The notes beneath the pieces are model-generated. The model was not told where the DNA came from and ran no database searches. It saw nothing but the letters and a program-made list of their open reading frames with translations. A stretch of 64,000 nucleotides of DNA, from positions 145,279,420 to 145,343,419 of the forward strand of contig CM035806.1 of NCBI GenBank assembly GCA_020466095.1, written 5' to 3'. Shown in pieces: positions 35,501-47,532 of the stretch. Numbering within the stretch: the stretch's first letter is position 1; each line of letters begins with the position of its first letter. This DNA is from Chlorops oryzae (lineage: Eukaryota > Arthropoda > Insecta > Diptera > Chloropidae). The translations under genes were made by a program, and so were the position numbers.

Positions 35501-37440
35501 ACCAATTCAACGATTCGAAATTTTTCTCATTTGAAAAAGAAAAATTGCAAAAATTGCAAAATTGCAAAATTGGAAATGGAAAATCAGAAAAAATGAAAAT
35601 GCAAAAATGAGAAAAGTGCAAATTGTAAAATTGTTAAATCCGTAACGCCGATGCCCGATTCGCGAGTGCGAATGCGAATGCAACTAATTTGCGATACAAT
35701 TTGTTTAAACGCAATTGACAGCTACGTACTCAGCAGGTGTCCCGTCATGCAAACCGATCTAAGCGATCGGATCGATCCGAACGATCCACATCGCGCACTT
35801 GGCCCGGAAGGCTAGCACTGTACACAATTGGTGTACCTACTTAAATGGGTTGTCCGATCTTGTGAATCGTCTTGGACCTTGGAGGGCAATCGATGATTGT
35901 GGATCATACTTGAGGATCATGGAACGCTTTCGCTGATTTTGGTTAGGCTTGTATTTTTTTTCGTGAGCTTCAAGTTCAAGTCCAACGATGATAGATTGCA
36001 AAAGGGCATTGAAATTTTATGTAAATATTTTTTTTTTCCTTTTTTTTGGCCTCTGGCGTTGAAAACGTACCACCAGCGAATATTTATGCTCCCACATTTA
36101 TTTTTTTTATAATTATTTTTGTGTTAAGTTTTGGTTCTCATGTTCGGTGTCGATCAAAATAAATGAACAAAAAAAAAACACCAAACACATCGCCAAACCA
36201 ATTATTCCTTTTAACGGTAACACGAGGAATTCTCCAGCGTTGAACGTTTCTCGTGCGAAAATTGAATTCTCCTTCCCTTCGCTGCTTCGGCTGCCATTTC
36301 GATGAAGCCAACGAAAAAAATAAAAATAAATAAATAAATAAGAGAAGAAGAAAAAAAAAGAACTTGAAAACAAAATTTGCGAAATGTTGGATCATAATTC
36401 CAACGAGCTAAACGAAAGACAGCTTCACGTTTATCAAAAATCGTTCATCAAATTACCAATCAGCATTAATGACAGCAACAACAGCTACAGTAAAAGTAAC
36501 AGCAACAATGCAACACCGACATCAAATCGAGCCAATCGAAGAACTGACGACACTGATGAAGCAACCACCACAATCATCAACAGCAGAACAACAACACCGC
36601 GATTCATTTTCCTTTGCAACAATGTTGCTGATGGTGTCGATATTGTTGAGACCATTGATTCCGCTTGATGCGCTGATGGCGATGTCGATGACGATGGACG
36701 ATGGCGATGGTGGTGATGCCAATGTTGACGTTGATGACTCAATTACGAAATCGAATTTAAATTCCAGCAGCAAACGATGAGAGTCGTTGAAAGTGTTGAA
36801 CGTAAAAAACTAAAACATCAAACCGAAATCAGTTCAACAAAAGATCAACAAAATATTTCCATTCATTTATTCGTCATTCATTCAATCTCGCGGCTATTCG
36901 TTCACTCAGTCAGTCAGTCAGTCAGTCAGCCATCAAAATCGGTGCATCGCAATCGAGCAAAAAAAAAAAAAAGAAAAAATTATTTTAAATTAGAACTCGA
37001 AAACTGTGCTCACGTTTTGCAATTTCGTTTCACCTTAGCTCAAAATTGTGCTGCGGAATTTTGAAGACGGAAACCCAATGAAAGCAACAACAACAGAGAC
37101 CAATATCGCAGCTAGAAAACCAATAAAGCAGCCAACAACAAGTCGAGTATATGGATATACTTACATATATACATATGCCTTGTTTAAATAAACAAACTGC
37201 TCGAAGATTTCAACAATCCATTGATTCGAGTGATTTTTGTAACAGCATCAGCCAAGAGAGTATTGCCATCACCATCACCAACAGCTTCTTCATCATTATC
37301 ATTACCATCGTCAACTAGTTGCAACTCGATCATCGTCAACATCGAAAACAACCAAAAAAAAAAAACAGCTACAAGAACAAAGCAAACCATGCGCAGAAAT
37401 TTCAATAGAGCATTCTACATAGTCTTCCACAGGGCCTAAC
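32548..37440. other. Long intergenic stretch, no gene seen
   Basis: Mixed complexity. Short tandem runs include CGTCGTCATCGTC near 33510-33535, GTTGTTGCTGTTG near 33620-33650, (TTGTC)n at 34676-34697, GCAAAATTG repeats near 35560-35580 and (CAGT)n at 36905-36928. Opposite-strand frame pairs at 33391-34016 and 36384-36780 are explained by these runs. The CAA/GAT-rich islands at 33400-34000 and 36380-37430 look like typical fly regulatory DNA, but nothing is proven. Confidence 0.5.
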
Positions 37441-38065
37441 GTGACTAAGGTGATGCACTCCGAAGGGGGTAGATCGAAAAAATGCATAACACTGTGGTAG
37501 TTTTTTTTTTTTTTTAATTTCAAAAGACAAGATCGATTTTAACGGTTTCCTCCCTATTTCGACCACGACGAATCGAACTGCATCATTAGTTGTTTGAGTT
37601 ATCGGTATTGCCTTTATGCAAAAATTTTTTTCAAAGTTTTTTTGACCACTTTTTGGCCCATATCTATGTATGAGTTGAAGTTTGGTATTCTAAGCCAACA
37701 CCAAAATGTACTCTGAGATATGCCAATCCATTCTTCCGAAAACACCGTTATGATAAAATTCCGAATTAGGGAGTTATAACCGATTAAAACTCAAAAATCA
37801 TGTAATATTAAAAAAAAACATTTTTTTTATATGAAAAATCCCTGAAGTATGCTTCGAAATATTTAAAATACTAACAAAAAAAAAAATTTAGGCATTTTCA
37901 ATATTTAGAAACCAATAAATATTTTAAGCTTTTATGAAAGGATTTTAATTAAGGCTTTCAGGATATACGCACATCTTTCAGACCAGACCCCTTCCTCAAG
38001 ACGTGATTGAATTGGCAAACCTTTAAGAATGAACAGATTTCTAACGATCGGAAATGTTCGAAATA
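37441..38065. other. A/T-rich intergenic, no gene seen
   Basis: 37560-38000 reads like decayed repeat sequence (phrases such as GACCACTTTTTGGCCC and TTAGGGAGTTATAACC), but I find no second copy in the window. No coding potential. Confidence 0.45.
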
Positions 38066-38073
38066 TTTATATG

Positions 38074-38390
38074 TAGAGCTCGGATTTTGAATATTTTGAA
38101 TTTTTTAGAATTATTTGCATTTAACTGTGCTTTTTGAATATTTTATTAACTGAAGTAGGCTTTTTTTGTTAATTTGAAAATTCAAAATTTTAATTGGCAT
38201 ACTAAATCGAACTAATTTGCAGTTTTCGACTGTGCATTTTTTGAATATTTTGAATTTTTGGAATTTTTGTTTGATTTTTTTTTTTTAATATTTTTTGAAT
38301 TTTTTGCATTTTAAAAAAAAAAATTTTTTTTTGAAAATTTTTTGAATATTTTTTTTTTCATTTTTTTGCATATTCAAATTCCGAGGCATA
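38074..38390. mobile_element. hAT-like MITE, copy 2, 317 bp, perfect 8-bp TSD
   Basis: Starts TAGAGCTCGGATTTTGAATA and ends with the inverse (...CAAATTCCGAGGCATA). Flanked by TTTATATG on both sides (38066-38073 and 38391-38398). The interior shares GCATTTAACTGTGCTTTTTG and GGCATACTAAATCGAACTAA with copy 3. Confidence 0.92.
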
Positions 38391-39471
38391 TTTATATGCA
38401 TACTCAAATATTTTCTGTTGCCCTATTTATATTATATTCATCTGAAGGTCCTGCCGCAAATAATTCAAAGAATGCAGTCCTATGAGAAATACAACTCTGC
38501 CTTACACCAACATATTTCTGTTTCTTTTTTTTCATATTTATCATTCCCTTTTTTTGCCCACTTCATTGATAATTGAATGGATGCCAAAAAAAAAGAATGC
38601 AGATTCACGTTCTTTTTGAACGTTCCTTCGTATGAAAAAAAAAAAAAAAAACGTATGTCATCAGGAATTTGAATTTGAAAATGTTGAATCTTTCAGTGAA
38701 GATGTCACCCACTCTGCTGCTTTATATATTGTTTACTCAACTTCTCCGTTAATTATCCTCATCGATTTCGTCCGTCCAGTCAAGTCAGCCAGCCAGCTAG
38801 GCAGCCAGCTAGTCAGTTAGCCTGGCAGTCGGCAAGTCGGTCCTCATAGCAATTCGGCAACTCTGGCAGTAGCTCTTTTAGGTAGTCTTTCGCGTCAATT
38901 TCAAGTCGCCCATCAACACTTCAAACGGCCAAGTCAACAACAACGCTGACGATGGCAATGGCGATGGCGATGGCGATGACGACTGCGTTTGGCAATAGTC
39001 AAGTCAAGTCAAGTCAAGTCGGTTGGATTGAAGACTTTTGCTCTCCCCCTCTTCCGCTCCTTTGAAAGAATCGAGTGTAGGTAGGCCTTCAATTGCATCT
39101 TTCATTTATTGTTGTTGCACTTTTTGTTGTTGTTGTTGTTGCTGCTGCTTGCTGCTGCTGCCGTTGCAGTTAGTTTTTGTCGTTATTGAAATTGCCAGAC
39201 GTGACTTTGCATAAATTAAGAAATTGTCAATTTCTGCATTCGAAAATGCACAGTTTGCAGGCGTTCTCATTGTTCATCGTTCAAAAATTCACAATTACTT
39301 TGGGAGATCATTGTCAATTTATGTGCTCTGCGGATGTGTGATGAGAAGCATTAAAAAATTGTTTAAAACGGGGTTAAATTGTGAAAGCAGAACAGGGATT
39401 TTTTTTTTTTTTTTTTTTTTTTATTTGATTTTGCATTGAAATATCTCATAGTGCCTAGGACTGAAACAATA
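38391..39471. other. Intergenic, no gene seen
   Basis: Contains GCCAGCCAGCTAG runs near 38787-38820, GGCGATGGCGATG near 38955-38975, (AAGTC)n at 39000-39020, GTTGTTGCTGCTG near 39127-39160 and a 22-bp T run at 39402-39422. Confidence 0.5.
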
Positions 39472-39479
39472 CATATAAG

Positions 39480-40054
39480 CAGCGTTGCCACTGACAAACT
39501 TTTTTCCCTACCAAATATTTTTCAAAATCCTACCAAAATCGATTGAAACCTACCAAAAACTACAAAAAGGAGTTTTATTGCTTAAATCCTTTGGGTGTAT
39601 TTACAATAACAATAACTTCATATATTATGTTTACTCTAAAAATCCAAAATTGTTTCAAAATATTGTATAAAACTACCCATTTGAACATCATTTGGCACAT
39701 TCAAGCGACAAAAGTGATAATATTCTTCACTTGTCGCTACGTCGCGCATGGTTTAATGCACGTAAGCTCCTATTGCATTAGCTTTGCTTTTCTATTTGAT
39801 TTTGTGCTCTATACACTTCATTGGAAAAAAGCAACATGAGAGACAGAGATAGATGGATATGAAACATGCTTTTCCACATCGTTCAAGGTAGGGTTGACAA
39901 AATTCGATGTGTATTTTTCGATAACGAATATGTTTACAAATGTTTTTAGTCAAAATGAAAAAATTTCCGCAATCCTACCGAAATCCGATTCAACCTACCA
40001 AAGAAAAAAATACCTACCCGCTTTGGTAGGAAAAGCCCAAAAGTGGCAACGCTG
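39480..40054. mobile_element. hAT-like MITE, 575 bp, TIR CAGCGTTGCCACT
   Basis: Left CAGCGTTGCCACT at 39480, right AGTGGCAACGCTG ending at 40054. Both flanks are CATATAAG (39472-39479 and 40055-40062), a perfect 8-bp TSD. Inverted CCTACCAAA/TTTGGTAGG motifs recur just inside the ends. A CAGNGTTGCCA terminus and an 8-bp TSD are classic hAT. No coding capacity. Its target spans the left edge of the element at 40059-42086. Confidence 0.93.
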
Positions 40055-40058
40055 CATA

Positions 40059-42086
40059 TAAGGTAAGTGCACTACGTAAGGCCCGGCTCCTCGTAAGGCC
40101 CACTTTAATTTTAACCAACTTCTAACTATCAAATGTTCTTGTACTTGCACATGTAGAAACATGTCCTCAAGTTATTTTGTAGAAATAAAAAATTAAGACA
40201 AAATTTTAAAAAAATTAAAAATTAAAAAATAATAATCTATAGTGAAATTGGGGGGTGTCTTCCCTAAAATAAGAAAGTTTATTGTATTGTGAAGATACAG
40301 ATGTATGTTTATGGTAAAAAATTCAACTGCAAATTTTTTTTGTCTTGGAAAGCCTATTAAGGCCCATACATCAAAAATGCAACGACGGGCATTAAGAAAC
40401 CATATTTTGAGTTGCTCTGAGGTAAAAAAAAAAACGTAGGACGACCGGCCACTATACATTTTTAATCCTTATATAGCTTTTAATCTTTTATTCTCAATTA
40501 AAAAATGCTGAGTAAGATTTAATAGGTTGTTTTTTTTTTTTTTTTTTAAACGAATTTTGTCTGTTATTTTAATTTTTTTTACTAGCTTTTACAACATAGA
40601 TTAACCTATAAAGCTAACAAAAATAATTAATGCAGGATTGGGTTCATAATCTCAAAAAAGGAGTAAGTGGGCCTTTTAAGGTACACATTCGGGTGGTCAA
40701 AAATTGTATGGGAAAATTATTTTGTGTCGGATTTTGCGATTCGCCCCCTCAAAATGTAGTAGAGGGCAACAGAAAAAGGAAATAAAAAAAAATTTAGATC
40801 GTTTGGACATCATTAAGGGGGTGCTCAACGAGGTCAGAGTTCAGAAACACGATTTTTTAAACTCATGCCGCCAGAACAATTAACAAAAATATGCACTTAC
40901 ATTTTTCTAAATATCTCAAAAACATTATAAAGATAGGAAGACGAAACAAACGTTGGCTGATTCCTAAAATATCAGGAAATTCAAAAATATTTTCTTTAAT
41001 TTTTACACTGAGAAAAATTTTTTCACAAAACTAACAAGAAAATTCTAAGTATTTTTTTTTTTCAATTAAACGAATTTTGAAGTCCAAAAGTGGAACTAAT
41101 ACAACAGAAAATCCAAAAATATTTTTTTAATTTTTACACTGAGAAAAATTTTTTCACATAAGTAACAAGAAAATTCTAAAAGTTTTTTTTTTTCAATTAA
41201 ACGATTTTTGAAGTCCAGTGTTCGTTATTAAATAAAAATATATCACTTTTTTTCGAAAATCTATCGGTAAATTTAAGCGTAAAAAAATTGAAAAAAATTT
41301 TTATTGAATTTTCTTGTTAGTTGAGTGAAAAAATTTTTCTCAGTGTAAAAATTATTTTTGGATTTCCTGTTGTATTATTTAAAATTTTTATTGAATTTTC
41401 TTGTTAGTTGTGTGAACAATTTTTCTATTAAAAATTATTTTTGGATTTCTGTTGTATTATTAAATTTTATTGAATTTTCTTTTAGTTGTGTGAAAAATTT
41501 TTCTAGTGTAAAAATTTTTTGGATTTCCTGTTGTATTATTTAAAATTTTTATTGAATTTTCTTTTAGTTGTGTGAAAAAATTTTTCTCATGTTAAAAATT
41601 ATTTTTGGATTTCCTGTTGTATTATTTAAAATTTTATTGAATTTTCTTTTAGTTGTGTGAAAAAATTTTTCTCAATGTAAAAATTATTTTTGGATTTCCT
41701 GTTGTATTATTTAAAATTTTTATTGAATTTTCTTGTTATTTGTGTGAAAAAATTTTTCTCAGTGTAAAAATTTAAAAAAATTTTGGATTTCCTGTTGTAA
41801 TTAAGGAATCATGCCAACGTTTGTTTCATCTTCTTATTGATTAATATTTTGATTATAGAAAAATTTAATGAACATATTTTGTATTTTTTGTATTTACTGG
41901 CGGCATGAGTTTAAAAAATCATGATTCTGAACTTTGACCTCGTTCAGCACCCCCTAAATGATGTCCGATCTATAGAAAATTTATCAAATGAAACAACACA
42001 AAAACAATCGGGTTTGTATCATCAATTCTTTGTACGCTGTAATGGTAAAAGGTGTTAGGTAGGCCTTATGTGGTGCACTTACCTTA
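40059..42086. mobile_element. TIR element with TA target duplication, 2.0 kb
   Basis: Left TAAGGTAAGTGCACTACGTA, right the inverse of TAAGGTAAGTGCACCACATA, continuing into AGGC (2 mismatches in about 25). TA flanks both ends (40057-40058 and 42087-42088). TAAGGCCC recurs near the left end (40076, 40093, 40358). The TA duplication suggests Tc1/mariner-type integration, but no transposase is visible. Most of the right half is an inserted foldback-like element. Confidence 0.75.
40795..41972. mobile_element. Foldback-like element with internally repetitive inverted arms
   Basis: The left arm (40795 to about 41215) and right arm (about 41290-41972) are inverse copies. The outermost TAGATCG...GGGGGTGCT pairs with AGCACCCCC...CGATCTA, and both arms carry the complementary forms of AAACTCATGCCGCCAG. 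The right arm holds about six tandem units (GGATTTCCTGTTGTATTATT... at 41360, 41443, 41521, 41607, 41692, 41784; 78-92 bp); the left arm holds about two. Long inverted arms made of tandem units characterise FB/Galileo-type elements. No coding capacity and no obvious TSD. Confidence 0.78.
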
Positions 42087-42088
42087 TA

Positions 42089-43265
42089 AGAATGAGAGTT
42101 TATTTAAATCCATTGAAGCATCCCTCCATTTCGAAATGGAGGCCTGCAGATGTGAGGTAGTAAATTATTGGGGCAATCGGAGTGAATTTTCTCTCTTTTT
42201 TTTTTTGTTTTTTTCATATTGGAAGGTCCCTTTTAAATGGCAGCTTTTTGGTCAAGAATTGAAAGTTTTCACTATATCTTAAAGGTATTTATTTATGTCT
42301 TTAGGAAAGGCCCGAATGAAGGTATAGAGTACCTATGTAAGTGTGTGCTATGGACTGTGTCACATTTTGTCACTTGTTTTGTCGTACGTTGTTGTCGATC
42401 ATTAAAATGATAATGCCTTTTTTATGTCTAGGAAATGTATTTTATAACACATTGTACCCGATCTCGTAAATCTTTTCGTGTTTATTTCCCAATCTCTTCC
42501 TTCCTTTTTCTTAAGCACTTCAATCATTCTGATATTGGTTAGCATGGTTGCTGTTGCTGCTGTTGTTGTTGTTGTTGTTGTTATTATTGTTTTCGATTTC
42601 TTTCATGTTCATTTGATAGGGTCAGACATGTGAGATCAAACTCATCTGTCATCTGAACTCGAGCTCGACATCGTGTAATGAATCGTATTGCAGTCGGGAT
42701 AATGTGTTGTTGTTGTGCTCAGCAGGCATTTATCATTTCAAGAAAAAGAGTTATTATAAACCATAGCTCTCACTCTCTCGATCTCTCACTCTCTTTCATG
42801 GTCTGCTGCTTGGACTTAATGCTCCGTCTCTCTTACTCACACACACGCACACAAACGTACGGACGGGCTCTCGTTTGCGATGGACCATTTCTTATACGCA
42901 CTGAACTCATTCGTTCATTCATTTCGATCGTACGTTCAAGATGGATCGATCAATTATTTTGTTCGTGCGTTGTTTTTGTTGTTGTTCTTCCTTTAAGAGG
43001 TTTTGTTGTGGTGTTTGTGATAAGCCTTAATAATTGTTAACAAAACTTAATTGAATGTTACATGGTCTTGGTTTTATTAAAGCGTCGCTAGGCTAATCAT
43101 TGTTAGAGCGTTGTTGACCTCCACCTTGCGTTCATCTTTTCATGTGTAATGAGCGCTCGATAGTGTGTGCATTGTAATTTGTTGTTTGATTTGTCCTTAA
43201 TTGGTTCATTGTTGTGTTATTAAGCTTAGTAACGAGATGTCTGTTGTTGTTCGTATGCTTGTTGA
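42089..43265. other. Intergenic, no gene seen
   Basis: Contains a GTT run at 42556-42580 and short CTCTCT and CACACA stretches near 42770-42850. The 120-codon frame at 42678-43040 has no domain. Confidence 0.5.
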
Positions 43266-43269
43266 CAAT

Positions 43270-43961
<692 letters not shown>

Positions 43962-44151
43962 AAGCGTAAGGAAAATAAGTGTAACAGTTTACATCACGAA
44001 ATAGAAGCCTGGCTTGAGGGTAATCAATCTAACCAAGTAATGAGCATCGAAATTTGATTTTATTTAATTGAAAAAAATAGTTTTCTTATTGTTGCTATCG
44101 GTTTTTATATGCTCTTGTGTATGTGTGTGTGTGCGTGTGCGAGTTTGAGTC

Positions 44152-44226
44152 CGGGGATCGAACCCGATCTGAGTCGAGCACTGATTCTCTACGCTACTTC
44201 ATGCTAACCGTTCAACTGATGCTAAA
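44152..44226 (-). repeat. tRNA-like sequence (SINE head or tRNA pseudogene)
   Basis: On the minus strand: TAGCATCAGTTGAACGGTTA (a D-arm/A-box-like region with one extra base), then about 50 nt later CGGGTTCGATCCCCG, a perfect T-arm with its B box. No matching acceptor stem. The minus-strand 3' side runs into a (CA)n-rich tail (44119-44140). It differs from the SINE at 4662 and 58935. Confidence 0.55.
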
Positions 44227-44333
44227 ACCTTATTTAGATTTCAGTAACCAATGAGATTCAGGCACATGAACAGCACCCCTCTACGATGACATGTCACCCA
44301 AGGTGTCATGCATGATATTTTCACCTATATGTC

Positions 44334-45030
44334 TAGGGTTGCCAACTTTCTAAGGGCACAATAAAGTATAAGCTTATTTAGTAATTAAAAAATAAAGTAT
44401 TTTATCAAAAGTAAAGTATTTTTAAGATCTGTTATTAAGAAAACAGAACACATAAAATATTAAAATAAGAAAAAGCATGCTTTCATACTACCATATATAA
44501 TTTAAATTATCTCTCACACTAAAATACTAGTAACTTACTAGTAGTTAGTCCACTTTTGTCTTTAATATACATTTTATTGCTTGCAGAACATTGAGTGGTC
44601 TATGATTTGTTTCACCTACTTACAATTGCAATTAACGCTATATTTGAGTATGTACTTAAGTATGTACTGAAGTTGCAAAATGCGATTTCGCGATTGAACC
44701 AGTAGTCAATCTCAAAAGCCATCGAAACTCTCTATAATGATTTCAGTGGACCTGAAAAATAAAACGTCGAGAAGAATTTTTGTTAGGAGAAAAAGCAATA
44801 TAATGTAGCAAAAAAGCCTTGAGAAGGTTCGCTATAGAGAGAAATTTGTTTCAGAGGAGTCGTTGTGAAGTTTCTCAACCTGTATTTATTGTTCGATGAA
44901 CTTCATGATGTGTTGCTTATAAAACCGTTAATATTAAATAAAGTACTTTTAGGATACTTTATTTCTAATGAGATAAGGTATATGAATCAGAAACACTAGG
45001 ATACTGTACCTAAAGATGGTTTGAACCCTA
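44334..45030. mobile_element. hAT-like element, 697 bp, perfect 8-bp TSD
   Basis: Left TAGGGTTGCCAACTTTCTAA, right the inverse of TAGGGTTCAAACCATCTTTA (an imperfect TIR sharing TAGGGTT). TATATGTC flanks both sides (44326-44333 and 45031-45038). The interior is rich in AATAAAGTA. No transposase frame. Confidence 0.88.
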
Positions 45031-45038
45031 TATATGTC

Positions 45039-47166
45039 ATCGATGATATCACTGATGAGTTTGTCATGCAGGAGATAATTTCCCGCTGGAGCGGGATCCT
45101 TTTCGATCGATGGACAAAAGTTTTTTAAATAAAATCTTTCGTGTAAGACTTTCTTTAATTGTTGTAACATTGTTACATAAAACAAAAATAGCTTAAAGGA
45201 GTTCTTAGCCCATGATTTTTTCTCTTAAGAATTTTTTCTATTATTAATGATCCTAACACGCATACATATTTACTTAATTTTAAGGCGTGCGAAGAGGCAA
45301 AGCATTAGCTTTAGTTACTTGAACTTTAAACTGCAATGAAAAGGAAACCGATGCTTATGTGTGTGTGTGTGTGTGTGTGTGAATTCTTGAAGGTCTGAAA
45401 ACAGCAAGAATATAAATTCACTAAAATTTCTTCTACCCCACAATGCATTGACATCTTGGGGAACGTGAGATAGGGGTAAATAGAACCGCCATTCACTTTA
45501 AGTTTGAGAAAGTTTTGTAATCTTCCTCACTCATCCACAAAGCATGAGTATCAGACAGAAACACTGCTTAAGCTATAATACTTAACCCTCTAATGCCCTT
45601 TTTTTTCAATAAAAAGATCAGATATGCCTAATTTTGGGTAGAAAAACATGAATCTGAAATTTATTTTTATTGGTTTTTTTTTGGTATTTTGCGGAGCCAG
45701 AATTTGGGTTAATAATCGTAATGATTAGCCATGAAAGTTCTCGATACTCAGTACACCGCCAAAAAAAAAAAACAGTCCAGTATCTCCATTTGAAGACGTA
45801 TTTTCCTTCGGCTTGCATGAAAGAACTTCTTAATTATGGGCGACAAATGGATGCAACCAAAAGAGGAAAACTTTTTGATTTCTAGAGTCACCCTAAAGCG
45901 TTCATTTCCATTCCTTTAGAGAAAGAAAGATATGAGAATAATTAATCGTAGACTTTCGAAGATCAATGCTTGTTGAAAATGATGATTCTGATGCAATTTA
46001 AATATGGATATAAAAAGTTTCGGTATTTGTTTTTAAATTTTTTGGGGAATTTTTTTTACAAAATGTATTTTTTATCTTCAGTGAGCTTATGAGTCTCTCT
46101 CTCTCTCCTCTCTTCATTCCGTGCTACAAATGGGTCCAATAATAACGAAAAATTCAAATGCCATAATAGCGAAAGCAATAGTAACTACAGAAAAACAATA
46201 TAAAAAAAAATATGAAAAAAAAAAATATATATAAATAAAAAATTGGAGAAAAAAGCAAGAATAAAAATAACGAGAATCATCAGATCGAACTAATATTGCA
46301 TGAGAAAAAGAGTGTGATCGCGCGCTCGCTCGAAAGGGGGCGCAATGGTACGACTTATTATTATCATTATGATTACTCAGATGGAAATAGCCTCAAGCGA
46401 GAGCTTGAGATGGAGATGAAGATCAAGCTAGAGCTATATTGTTGGCAATGAAGCTAGAGTTGTTGGCGATGTGGCGATGGCAATGGCGATGGGTGTCGGT
46501 GTATGTGATTGCTTGAAATTTGATTTGAAATAAAAATCCCACAATTACGAATGGTCAAAGACAAAATACAATAATCAACCTCCAAAAGGTTGTATGCCAT
46601 TTATCAAAGCGCACTCTCTTGCTGCTCTCGCTCTTTTTTTGCGTTTGAACTTCCTCGTTCATATGTTTATCTATTTTCATGAGGCTTGAGGCTCGACACA
46701 GATCGACTCGACTCAACTCACCGCACCTCACCGCACTTCACCATAGCTAATCTAAGTTCGGTGCTGCTCGGATCAACTCGGCTGGATTTGGCTCGATTTG
46801 AGCATGCCTTTTAAGTTATTTAGCATTCGGTCATTGCATTTAACACTTTTAAAGCGATCGTAGCAATAAAGCTTTTACCAATAGAAGCACAATAAACATT
46901 AAATAGAGATTTGAATTCGAGAAAGATGTGTTTTTTTTTTTTCTTTTCTGAAAATGTGTTCGTTATTTTAGAAAGTCAACTCTCTTGCGTTTAATTAGTT
47001 CATTGCGTCCGGGGCAGCTGAAATCGAAAAAAAAAGTTGATTAAGAAAAATTACCTTTCCAGGTCATTTTTAGACAGCAGGTACCATTATTTCCAATGTA
47101 ATATTTAAAAGGTGGAAGTGTACAATAATCTCAACTTTTGTCTATTGAAATTCTTTTAAGCCACTG
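45039..47166. other. Intergenic, no gene seen; (GT)n at 45357-45382
   Basis: A/T-rich with A runs at 45758-45771 and 46200-46245, and short CTCAACTC/CACCGCAC repeats near 46705-46745. No supported gene. Confidence 0.5.
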
Positions 47167-47174
47167 CTGATAAC

Positions 47175-47524
47175 TAGAGCTCGGATTTTGAATAATTTGA
47201 TTTTTTTTTTTTGTTGAATTTTTTTTGCATTTAACTGTGCTTTTTGAATATTTTATTCACTGAAGTAGGCTTTTTTTGTTAATTTTGACAATTCAACATT
47301 TTAATAGGCATACTAAATCGAACTAATTTGGAATTTTTGACTGTGAATTTTTTGAATATTTTGAATTTTTTGCATTTTTGTTTGAATTTTTTTGAAAATT
47401 TTTTGAATATTTTGAATTTTTTGCATTTTTTTTTGCATTTTTTTGAATATTTTTTGAATATTTTTTTGAATATTTTTTTTGCATTTTTTTTTCATTTTTT
47501 TACATATTCAAATTCCGAGGCATA
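47175..47524. mobile_element. hAT-like MITE, copy 3, 350 bp, perfect 8-bp TSD
   Basis: Starts TAGAGCTCGGATTTTGAATA and ends ...CAAATTCCGAGGCATA. CTGATAAC flanks both sides (47167-47174 and 47525-47532). The interior matches copy 2 (GTGCTTTTTGAATATTTTAT, GGCATACTAAATCGAACTAA) and ends in a T-rich TTTTTTGAATATTTT array that varies between copies. Confidence 0.93.
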
Positions 47525-47532
47525 CTGATAAC

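Noticed and set aside
36384..36780. Two overlapping plus-strand frames of 94 and 103 codons with minus-strand partners
   Set aside because: Thr/Ser/Asp-rich products of CAA/GAT repeats in several frames at once; no splice or domain support.
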